Shown: positions 1 to 6,214 of the stretch, piece after piece
Layout: each line of letters begins with the position of its first letter
Numbering within the stretch: the stretch's first letter is position 1
From: Acidobacteriota bacterium
GTDB lineage: Bacteria; Acidobacteriota; Terriglobia; Terriglobales; Acidobacteriaceae
Assembly: GCA_021809235.1 (NCBI GenBank)
Contig: JAKBAG010000057.1
Coordinates: 1-13,846, forward strand
Reading direction: 5' to 3'
DNA length: 13,846 bases
The notes under the pieces: model-generated
Told to the model about the DNA's origin: nothing
Seen by the model: the letters and a program-made list of their open reading frames with translations, nothing else
Database searches by the model: none
Position numbers and translations under genes: made by a program

Positions 1-776
1 TGCTGCTGTTCACCACCGGACTGGCCGTGATTCCGGAGGGCAATGCGCTTCTGGACCAGGTGCGCGATGCTGCCGAGCAATTTCTGCCGGCTGACACGAT
101 GACGCTGCTGCAATCCTACTTCCAGAGCCGCAGGCTGCACTCGTTTTCCCTGTTGGCCTCGGCGGTTGCACTCAGCGCCTATGCGGCTCTGGGGGTCATG
201 CTGTCGCTGATGGAGGGCTTTCGGCGGGCGTATCGGTTGCCGCAGGATGACTGGGGATTCTGGGAGCGGCGCGCGCGCGCACTGCTGCTGGGGCCCATTG
301 CGCTGGTGCCGATGACGGCGGCGACCCTGCTGGTGATCTTCGGCCATCCCATCGAACAATGGATGGTTGCCAATGCCAACCACGAGCTGCGGCCGATGGT
401 GCTGCTGCTGTGGCGGATAGCGCGCTGGGTGCTGGCCATGCTGACCTCGGTCGCAGTGATGGGCACCATCTATCACTTTGGCACGCGACGACGCGAACAC
501 TGGGCCTGGGTGGCTCCGGGAGCGATATTGAGCACGGCCATCTGGTTTCCGGAGACACTGCTCTACGGCTGGTACCTGACACGCCGCGCCGACTATTCGA
601 TGATCTATGGCCCGCTGAGCGCCGGCGTGGCCACGCTGGTCTGGCTTTACATGACGTCGCTGAGCATGCTGCTGGGCGCAGAGCTGAACGGGGTACTCTA
701 CCGGGCGCGGGTGCTGGCAAAGCCAACTGAGCTGGTGGTTAAGCCAAATGGAAGCAACACGCAGCCCGGACCATAG
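1..776 (+). CDS. YihY/virulence factor BrkB family membrane protein, 5'-truncated
   Basis: The frame is open from the window edge (first full codon at 3) to a TAG at 774-776, giving 257 visible residues. Family members usually have about 280-330, so some 50 or more N-terminal residues should lie outside the window. The GTG at 27 sits inside a continuing reading frame (LLFTTGLA precedes it) and is probably not the true start. Five or so hydrophobic segments are visible, and the C-terminal part has the family signature: a YGxLxAGVATLVWLY stretch followed by LLGAELN. The family was once annotated as ribonuclease BN, which is now regarded as wrong; its members are integral inner-membrane proteins of unsettled, possibly transport-related, function. 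The tail after the last helix is short, polar and probably cytoplasmic. The next gene on this strand, pyk, lies 228 bp downstream, so co-transcription is uncertain. Family call is firm; function is unknown. Confidence 0.88.
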   Translation, partial: LLFTTGLAVIPEGNALLDQVRDAAEQFLPADTMTLLQSYFQSRRLHSFSLLASAVALSAYAALGVMLSLMEGFRRAYRLPQDDWGFWERRARALLLGPIALVPMTAATLLVIFGHPIEQWMVANANHELRPMVLLLWRIARWVLAMLTSVAVMGTIYHFGTRRREHWAWVAPGAILSTAIWFPETLLYGWYLTRRADYSMIYGPLSAGVATLVWLYMTSLSMLLGAELNGVLYRARVLAKPTELVVKPNGSNTQPGP

Positions 777-843
777 TGCGCAGCTCCCGGCCACAGTCGC
801 TTGGGAACAGGCTGCTCTCCGTGGTGTGGAGTGGTCAGTCCTG

Positions 844-849
844 TACAAT
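844..849 (+). promoter_or_regulatory. Candidate -10 box (TACAAT) for pyk
   Basis: TACAAT lies in the 228-bp gap before pyk and differs from the sigma70 consensus TATAAT at one base. No good -35 hexamer is visible 16-18 bp upstream (821-826 reads GTGGTG). If used, transcription would start near 856 and leave a leader of about 150 nt. The same hexamer recurs before three other genes in this window, which is the main reason to list it. Confidence 0.3.
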
Positions 850-1004
850 GAAGCGGACTGAGGCAACGCGCAGCCTGCGCTGCCCAGGCGCAAGACAGGT
901 GTGGCAGGTGCGCTGCGTGCACGGGGCAATTGCGGATGCTGCCGAGTGAACCTTTTCCCAATCCAGAACGGATACCGTCCTAGAAGAATGGAGTTGTTTG
1001 ACTG

Positions 1005-2483
1005 ATGTCGATGGCTGATTGGAAGTCAGGTACAGGAGCGCGTCGCGCCAAGATTGTGGCCACGCTGGGACCTTCGTCGAATACCGAGCCGGTGTTTCGG
1101 CAGCTGGTAAAAGCCGGGATCAACGTGGTCAGGCTGAATTTTTCGCACGGTACGCACGAGGAGAAGCTGGCACTGATCCAGATGATCCGCAAGGTGAGCG
1201 CCGAGGAGAACCAGCCACTGTGCATTCTGGCCGATCTGCAGGGCCCCAAGATCCGCACGTCAAAGCTGAAGGATCGCCAGCCGGTGATGCTGGAGGCCGG
1301 CAAGCGGCTGACGATTACGCCGCGCGAGGTGGAAGGCACAGCAGAGCTGGTAGGCACCACATTCAAGACGCTGGCCGAGAATGTGGAGCAGGGCTCGCGG
1401 ATTCTGCTCTCCGACGGGCTGATCGAGCTGCGCGTGGCCGAGGTGAACGGCGGCGATGTGGTGTGCGAGATTGTGAATGGCGGCAAGCTGGGTGAGAACA
1501 AGGGCATCAACCTGCCAGGGATTCCGGTGCGTGTGCCTTCGCTGACGGACAAGGATGCCGTCGATCTGGAGTTTGCGCTGAAGAGCGGCGTCGACGCTGT
1601 GGCCGTCTCCTTTGTGCGCACGGCTGAGGATATTCACATTGTGCGCAACCGGGTGGCAGCCTACGGTGGCAGCACATGGATTGTGGCCAAGCTGGAGAAG
1701 CCGCAGGCGATTGAGCACCTCGATGCGATTCTGGAGGCGACCGACGGCATCATGGTGGCTCGCGGTGATCTGGGCGTGGAAGTTCCGCCCGAGAAGGTTC
1801 CGGCACTGCAGAAGCACATCATCCGGCGCGCAAGCTACTATCGCAAGCCGGTCATCACGGCCACGCAGATGCTGGAGTCGATGATCGACAATCCGCGTCC
1901 GACGCGCGCCGAAGTCTCCGACGTGGCCAATGCCATCTATGACGGCACGGATGCGGTGATGCTCTCCGGCGAGTCGGCTATGGGTGCCTATCCGGTGGCA
2001 GCCGTGGAGATGATGGCGCGGATCGTGGTCGAGACGGAGCACAACATCCTGCATACCCATGCCGGATCGCACAACTCCAACTCCCCGCGCAACAAGGCGC
2101 TGTCGGTGGCCGAAACCATCTGTGAGGCCACGGCGCATGCGGCGCTGGATCTGGAACTGAAGGGCATTGCCATCTTTACCGAGACGGCGGCCACGGCCAT
2201 CAAGCTCTCGAAGTATAAGCCGGTAGCACCGATCTATGCCTTCAGTTCGGTGGATGTGACCATCAACCGGATGAACCTGCTGTGGGGCATTCAGCCGGTG
2301 CATTGCACCAAGGTGCACACCGCCGAAGCCATGGTGGAGCTGGCCGAAACAGAGCTGGAAAAGCGGGGATTTGCCAGCAAGGGCGACATCGTGGGCATTA
2401 TCGCGGGTACGGGAACACGCTCCGGCTCCACGAACTTCCTGCGTCTGCACAAGCTGGGCGACCAGGTGAGCCAGCCCTCGTAA
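1005..2483 (+). CDS. pyk: Pyruvate kinase
   Basis: A 492-residue cytosolic glycolytic enzyme that transfers phosphate from phosphoenolpyruvate to ADP, giving pyruvate and ATP. The length is normal for bacterial pyruvate kinases. Visible hallmarks are the N-terminal KIVATLGPSS stretch (16-25), the substrate-binding RLNFSHG (43-49), the PKIRT start of the B domain (81-85), the catalytic Lys and metal-ligand Glu in AKLEKP (K229, E231), the metal-binding ARGDLG (D255), and TATQMLESM (285-293). The C-terminal regulatory domain is complete (about 360-492). A GGAG at 990-993 sits 11 bases before ATG 1005; an in-frame ATG at 1011 is a possible alternative start. The gene appears monocistronic, with its own long upstream gap and a terminator 20 bp after the TAA. 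No sign of damage or transfer. Confidence 0.98.
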   Translation: MSMADWKSGTGARRAKIVATLGPSSNTEPVFRQLVKAGINVVRLNFSHGTHEEKLALIQMIRKVSAEENQPLCILADLQGPKIRTSKLKDRQPVMLEAGKRLTITPREVEGTAELVGTTFKTLAENVEQGSRILLSDGLIELRVAEVNGGDVVCEIVNGGKLGENKGINLPGIPVRVPSLTDKDAVDLEFALKSGVDAVAVSFVRTAEDIHIVRNRVAAYGGSTWIVAKLEKPQAIEHLDAILEATDGIMVARGDLGVEVPPEKVPALQKHIIRRASYYRKPVITATQMLESMIDNPRPTRAEVSDVANAIYDGTDAVMLSGESAMGAYPVAAVEMMARIVVETEHNILHTHAGSHNSNSPRNKALSVAETICEATAHAALDLELKGIAIFTETAATAIKLSKYKPVAPIYAFSSVDVTINRMNLLWGIQPVHCTKVHTAEAMVELAETELEKRGFASKGDIVGIIAGTGTRSGSTNFLRLHKLGDQVSQPS

Positions 2484-2503
2484 GCGAAGTGGCAATCAGC
2501 CAG

Positions 2504-2536
2504 AAGGCCTGATCGGCTCTCCGCCGGTCAGGCCTT
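2504..2536 (+). terminator. Intrinsic terminator after pyk
   Basis: Arms 2504-2516 and 2524-2536 pair over 13 bp with a single G-U wobble, around a 7-base loop (CTCTCCG). They are followed by TTTGTGTT on the + strand. It begins 20 bp after the pyk stop codon and lies between pyk and the convergent TonB-like gene. The minus-strand flank has no T tract, so it should act mainly on pyk transcripts. Confidence 0.88.
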
Positions 2537-2605
2537 TGTGTTGGGTACGCACGCGCCATGGACGCGTCGGCGCTCGGCTGTGCCTGGCGCTCAGCCGGCG
2601 GGCGA

Positions 2606-3691
2606 CTACTGCACGTTGTACTGGAAGCGGAAGCGAAGCTGCAGGAACGGTCCGTGGAACTCGCGCGGCAGCGGCGGGTAATCTGCGCCTTGAATGGCGC
2701 CCCAGGCGGCGCGGTCCAGCGCCACATCGCCGGAGCGGCCGACCAGGATCATCGAGTGCGGAGCCACGCGTCCGTTGGGCAGGATGGTGAAGACGATATC
2801 GACAATGCCGCGCTTGAGGATGGGTGGGTTGACCTCTTCGGGGATCAGCGGGTCCCAGGTGCGATAGGTCTCATGAATCACGCGCTGCATGTATGGGCCA
2901 AAGTCGACGCCCTGGGTATCGGAGAGGATTTCCGCTCCACCAGCTGCGCCGGGGTGCTGGTTCAGGCTGCCACCGACCGCCGGGGCAGCGGCGCCGCCGG
3001 ACTGATTCATGTCGCGGGCAGAGTTGCGCAGCGCCTGCTGGATGAGGGCCTGGGGATTCTGAAAGGCCTGGGCAAAGTTGGGCTTGGCTGGAACGGGATG
3101 CGGAATCTGCTCGATGGTGGGCTGCGGCACGGGTGGCGCAGGCGCAGGAGCCACAGCCTGCTGCTGGGGCTGGGGCTGCGGTGTTGGGGTGGTCTCCGGC
3201 TTGGGTGCGGCGGCCTGCTGCTGCTTCTCCAGTTGTCGCAGGGCCTGCAGGGTCTTGCGATCCACACGGGTCTCGCTGGGCTTGACCGGTGGCGTGGGCT
3301 TGCGCATCTTCTGCACCTGGCGCAGAGCGTCGGGCAGCTGATCGAGATAGGTCAGATCCTTGCGCTGCTTGATGGCATCAAAGGGATCAATCACCTGGGG
3401 CTGATGAAAGACGTAGCGGGGAATCCACGTGAAGGCGGAAAAGAGCAGGATGTGCAGCAGGATCGAGATCCAGATGCCTTCGCGGATGCGCTGCCATCGT
3501 CGTTCGTCCTCATACTCGGCAATGCGCTCCAGCAGCTCGTGTGTGTCGTAGTCCAGGTAGCGCGAGCTGGAACGGGAATCCAGACCACTCTCGGCCTGCG
3601 GCTCTTCGGCCGGTTCGGGAGCGAGCGCCGTGGCGGCCTCATGCGAGTCGTCGTTGGGGGTCGGATTGGGCTTTGGCTCGAGTTCGAACAT
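2606..3691 (-). CDS. TonB/TolA-like energy-transducer protein with long cytoplasmic head
   Basis: A 361-residue protein with the TonB layout. An acidic, charged N-terminal part (about 1-72, ending in a likely helix with EYEDERRWQRIREG) is followed by one membrane segment (about 73-92, ISILLHILLFSAF). A long periplasmic spacer rich in Pro, Gln and Ala (about 130-205) then leads to a C-terminal TonB-like domain (about 265-361). That last domain contains a YMQRVIHETY helix and a VDIVFTILPNGRV strand-turn typical of the fold. TonB-family proteins couple the inner-membrane proton motive force (via ExbB/ExbD) to outer-membrane receptors; TolA-type relatives act in envelope stability. No ExbB, ExbD, TolB or receptor gene lies nearby. 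I chose ATG 3691 because upstream sequence in this frame is low-quality arginine-rich translation. No clear Shine-Dalgarno sequence precedes it. A head of about 72 residues is much longer than that of E. coli TonB. Architecture is clear; the partner system is unknown. Confidence 0.8.
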   Translation of the reverse strand: MFELEPKPNPTPNDDSHEAATALAPEPAEEPQAESGLDSRSSSRYLDYDTHELLERIAEYEDERRWQRIREGIWISILLHILLFSAFTWIPRYVFHQPQVIDPFDAIKQRKDLTYLDQLPDALRQVQKMRKPTPPVKPSETRVDRKTLQALRQLEKQQQAAAPKPETTPTPQPQPQQQAVAPAPAPPVPQPTIEQIPHPVPAKPNFAQAFQNPQALIQQALRNSARDMNQSGGAAAPAVGGSLNQHPGAAGGAEILSDTQGVDFGPYMQRVIHETYRTWDPLIPEEVNPPILKRGIVDIVFTILPNGRVAPHSMILVGRSGDVALDRAAWGAIQGADYPPLPREFHGPFLQLRFRFQYNVQ

Positions 3692-3740
3692 GCTGGGTGA
3701 AGCGTGGATCGGTACTGTTGCTGGATGCGCCGACTGGTCG

Positions 3741-3757
3741 TGCTGCCGGCGGCAGCA
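3741..3757. repeat. Short inverted repeat in TonB-like/DedA intergenic region
   Basis: Perfect 7-bp arms, TGCTGCC and GGCAGCA, flank a 3-base centre (GGC). It lies 50 bp upstream of the TonB-like ATG, inside its probable leader or promoter. It could be an operator or a small leader hairpin, but such GC-rich dyads are common by chance in this genome. Confidence 0.3.
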
Positions 3758-3865
3758 GGCAGCTCTTGCGGAGCCACCGTCAATCCATTCTCTCATTCCC
3801 CGGGGTGATTTGTGGCACTCAAGGATAAGACGTAAGCCAGGCCTCGAAGTATTCCCCTGCCCGAA

Positions 3866-3871
3866 TACAAT
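3866..3871 (+). promoter_or_regulatory. Candidate -10 box (TACAAT) for the DedA-like gene
   Basis: TACAAT lies 34 bp before ATG 3906 in the divergent region. Predicted transcription would start near 3878, giving a leader of about 28 nt that contains GGAG at 3884-3887. No convincing -35 element is visible. Confidence 0.35.
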
Positions 3872-3905
3872 ATGGTTTGGCGCGGAGACCAGACAGCGAT
3901 TGAAA

Positions 3906-4523
3906 ATGGCAGTGGGACAGTGGATGGCGCGGGGCAAGGCGGTGCTGCTGCCGGCGATGTTGAAGTTCGGAGCAGGCGGACTGGCGCTGCTCTCGCTGCT
4001 GGATGCTTCGAGCATCCCGGTGCCGATGGATCTGGTGCTTGCGGGCTTTGTGTGGGCTAATCGGGGCAGCTTCTGGCTTTATGTGCTGGCGGCTTCCGCC
4101 GGGTCAGCGCTGGGCGGACTGGTGCCCTACGCGCTGGGCCGGGCCGGTGGCGAACTGTTCCTGCTGCGACGGATGGACCGCGACCGCGTGGAGCGCATCC
4201 GGCGACGCTTTGAAAAGCAGGAGTTCTTTGCCGTGATGGTGCCCAGCATGCTGCCGCCGCCTACACCCTGGAAGCTGTTTGTCTTTGCCGCCGGGGTCTT
4301 TGAGATGCGGGCGGTGCCATTTGTGCTGGCCGTCTTTGCCGGTCGCGTGGTGCGCTGGACGACGCTATCGCTGCTGGTGCTGCGCTTTGGCCCCGGAGCG
4401 GTGGGGCTGGTGGGTGAGGCTATCCATCGGCATGGGCTGCTGCTGGCCGCAGTACTGGCCGTGCTGGTGGTCGCGCTGGGGCTGTGGGCGTGGCGCAGGC
4501 GCAAGGATAGCGGGGCGCTGTAA
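3906..4523 (+). CDS. DedA family (VTT domain) membrane protein
   Basis: A 205-residue integral inner-membrane protein. Visible features of the DedA/VTT (SNARE-associated) family are an early re-entrant-like hydrophobic stretch with SSIPVPMDLVLAG (35-47), GSALGGLVPYALGRAGG (66-82) matching the family's G...Y..GR.GG pattern, the charged loop with RRRFEKQEFFAV (99-110), and LPPPTPWKLFVFAAGVF (116-132). A final membrane helix (about 178-195) is followed by a basic tail. Family members have been linked to flipping of undecaprenyl phosphate or phospholipids and to membrane homeostasis; I cannot tell which applies here. ATG 3906 is assumed. An in-frame TTG at 3900 sits closer to the GGAG at 3884-3887 and may be the real start. 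The gene diverges from the TonB-like gene and converges on moeA, with only 39 bp between stop codons. Confidence 0.85.
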   Translation: MAVGQWMARGKAVLLPAMLKFGAGGLALLSLLDASSIPVPMDLVLAGFVWANRGSFWLYVLAASAGSALGGLVPYALGRAGGELFLLRRMDRDRVERIRRRFEKQEFFAVMVPSMLPPPTPWKLFVFAAGVFEMRAVPFVLAVFAGRVVRWTTLSLLVLRFGPGAVGLVGEAIHRHGLLLAAVLAVLVVALGLWAWRRRKDSGAL

Positions 4524-4562
4524 GGGACGCATAGCTGTGGCGAATGCAGCCCCGGAGCGGCT

Positions 4563-6083
4563 TCAGGCAAGCAGGATGGGGACGATGCTGCCGTCGGCAA
4601 TGTTGTCAGCATCATCGGCTATAGCAAGAAAGCAGTTGGAGCGGGCCAGTGCGGCCAGGTCGCCGGAGCCCTGCCAGGGCACCAGCCGAACCTGCGGCGA
4701 CGCCGAGAAGTCGCAGGCAGCCGGCAGGAAGCGCGTCAGTCCGGGACGGCCCTGCCAACTGCCCGTGAACTGGGCCAGTGTAAAGCGAGGCTGCGGCTCG
4801 GCATCCTCGGCCAGCCCGGCGACCAGCGGCGCGGCAAAGAGGTGAAACGTAACCGCGCTGGAGATGGGGTTGCCCGGCAAAGCGAGAAATGGCATGGGCC
4901 GCACCTGTGACTGGGCCAGATTCGACTGAGATGGCCGCGGCAGCTGCCCGAAGGCAACCGGTTTGCCCGGTTGGATGGCCACGCCGCCGAAGAAGAACCG
5001 CGCACCGGCGCGGGTCAGCGCATCCTCCACCAGATCGTACCGCCCGACCGAGATGCCGCCGCTGACCAGCAGCAGGTCGGCGGTGAGAGCCTGCGCAAGG
5101 CAGGCGTCGAGCGCGTCGGCCCGGTCTGCTGCAGGCGGCAGCACCACGGCCTCGCCACCCATGGCATGGACCAGCGCGGCAAGCATGGCGGCGTTCGAGT
5201 TGCGAATCTGCACCGGACCGGGCTGCTGGGTGTACGGCACCAGTTCGTCGCCGGTGGTCAGGATGGCGACGCGTGGACGTGGAACTACACTCAGTTCGCG
5301 ATAGCCATTCTGGGCGGCAACAGCAATCTGCGCTGCGCGCAGGCGGACACCTGCTGGCACCAGCACGTCGCCGCACTGCGCCTCGGCTGCCTGCGGGACA
5401 ATGTTTTCTCCACGCGTAAGGGACCGTCCGACGGCCAGACGGATGCAGTTGGAGAACTGCTCGCAGTGCTCGACCATGGCCACAGCATCGGCGCCAGGCG
5501 GAACGGCGGCACCAGTCATGATTTCGCAGGCCTCGCCCGGAGCCAGGACGCCGGAGCCCTGCGGACCGGAGAAGCACTGCCCGGCGCGGAGATGGCCGGT
5601 CACCAGCAGGGTCTGCCCAGCGGCAGCCTCATCGGCACGTACGGCAAAGCCGTCTCGGGTGGCGCGCGGAAAGGGCGGCTGTTCGCGGTCGGCGCGGATG
5701 GCCTCTGCCAGTACGCGGCCGGAGACTTGCTCCAGGGGCAGCGGAATAGGCGGGCGGCGGCCGGCAATCCGGCGCGCTGCGTAATGGCCGGTACCAAGGA
5801 AGTCTGGCAGAAAGTCGGGACGGGTGAGGGCTGGCCGGAAGCCGCCACCGGAGGGAAATCCATACCAGTGGCGTAGCGCGGCGAAGCGGGCTTCATTCGG
5901 CGATTCCAGGGACTGCGGAAGTGGTTCGCGAGCCTGCTCCAGCTGGCTGGCGTCGGGCACAGGAATGCCAGCGGCATGGCAGGCCAGGTAGCGATGGATC
6001 TGCTCCATGGCTGCCTGAAAGGGAATCAGGGAGACGGCAGCCGAGGCTGCGTTAAAGGGTCGCGTCTGTTCGGGAGTGGCCAA
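4563..6083 (-). CDS. moeA: Molybdopterin molybdotransferase MoeA, with N-terminal insert
   Basis: The MoeA family inserts molybdate into adenylylated molybdopterin in the last step of Moco synthesis. Conserved blocks are TRDGFAV (142-148, counterpart of MDGYAV), CEIMTGAAVPPGAD (186-199), GENI (225-228), TTGDEL (276-281), SGGISVG (341-347), PGKPVAFG (372-379) and LPGNPISSA (402-410). A C-terminal domain follows to residue 506. E. coli MoeA has 411 residues; here about 80 extra (roughly 32-111, Pro-rich, with several Trp/Phe/Tyr) separate the first helix (PFQAAMEQIHRYL) from the MoeA core. The usual GED motif after GENI reads AAE. The start is TTG 6083: a GAGGAA Shine-Dalgarno sequence lies 6 bases before it, and a TAG stands in frame just upstream. 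The first ATG (6008) has no such signal. No other Moco gene lies in the window. The terminator at 6143-6171 isolates it from the TPR gene. Confidence 0.93.
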   Translation of the reverse strand: MATPEQTRPFNAASAAVSLIPFQAAMEQIHRYLACHAAGIPVPDASQLEQAREPLPQSLESPNEARFAALRHWYGFPSGGGFRPALTRPDFLPDFLGTGHYAARRIAGRRPPIPLPLEQVSGRVLAEAIRADREQPPFPRATRDGFAVRADEAAAGQTLLVTGHLRAGQCFSGPQGSGVLAPGEACEIMTGAAVPPGADAVAMVEHCEQFSNCIRLAVGRSLTRGENIVPQAAEAQCGDVLVPAGVRLRAAQIAVAAQNGYRELSVVPRPRVAILTTGDELVPYTQQPGPVQIRNSNAAMLAALVHAMGGEAVVLPPAADRADALDACLAQALTADLLLVSGGISVGRYDLVEDALTRAGARFFFGGVAIQPGKPVAFGQLPRPSQSNLAQSQVRPMPFLALPGNPISSAVTFHLFAAPLVAGLAEDAEPQPRFTLAQFTGSWQGRPGLTRFLPAACDFSASPQVRLVPWQGSGDLAALARSNCFLAIADDADNIADGSIVPILLA

Positions 6084-6089
6084 GCGTGC

Positions 6090-6095
6090 TTCCTC
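6090..6095 (-). promoter_or_regulatory. Ribosome binding site of moeA (supports TTG start)
   Basis: On the minus strand this reads GAGGAA, six bases before TTG 6083. There is no comparable signal before the first in-frame ATG at 6008, so it decides the start in favour of TTG and keeps the 25 residues before that ATG. Confidence 0.6.
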
Positions 6096-6106
6096 GCGCT
6101 ACTGCG

Positions 6107-6112
6107 ATTGTA
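6107..6112 (-). promoter_or_regulatory. Candidate -10 box (TACAAT) for moeA
   Basis: The minus strand reads TACAAT, 23 bases before the TTG start. It would place transcription start near 6100 and leave a leader of about 17 nt carrying the GAGGAA ribosome binding site. It lies just downstream of the terminator of the TPR gene, as expected for an independent promoter. No clear -35 element is visible. Confidence 0.4.
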
Positions 6113-6142
6113 GAACCGGCTGCGCACAGGAGGGAAAGAAAG

Positions 6143-6171
6143 CGGGCTGCCTCTCGGTGAGAGGCAGCCCG
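6143..6171 (-). terminator. Intrinsic terminator after the TPR gene
   Basis: Arms 6143-6155 and 6159-6171 are a perfect 13-bp inverted repeat (CGGGCTGCCTCTC on the + strand) with a 3-base centre. On the minus strand the stem is followed by CTTTCTTTCCCT. It lies 43 bp past the TPR stop codon and upstream of moeA, so it should end TPR transcription before moeA. Confidence 0.88.
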
Positions 6172-6214
6172 TGTATGAGGCACGCGGTCGGCTTGCGCCT
6201 GCAGCGCGTGGGGA

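Noticed and set aside
1260..2495. A 411-codon open frame on the minus strand opposite pyk
   Set aside because: His- and Arg-rich antisense translation of a certain pyruvate kinase gene. Long antisense frames are expected at this GC content.
2565..2600. Possible hairpin downstream of the TonB-like gene
   Set aside because: The GGCGCTC copies are direct repeats rather than inverted ones, so they form no stem.
2558..3700. A 380-codon open frame on the + strand opposite the TonB-like gene
   Set aside because: It spans the pyk terminator region and reads as Gly/Leu-rich repeats that mirror the Pro/Gln/Ala spacer on the other strand. No domain.
4524..4562. Possible terminator between the DedA and moeA genes
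   Set aside because: Only a 4-bp stem (AGCC/GGCT) is visible, with no T tract, which is too weak to call.
4612..5577. A 321-codon frame on the same strand as moeA
   Set aside because: Arg/Ala/Cys-rich out-of-frame reading of moeA. All MoeA motifs are in the other frame, which is continuous.
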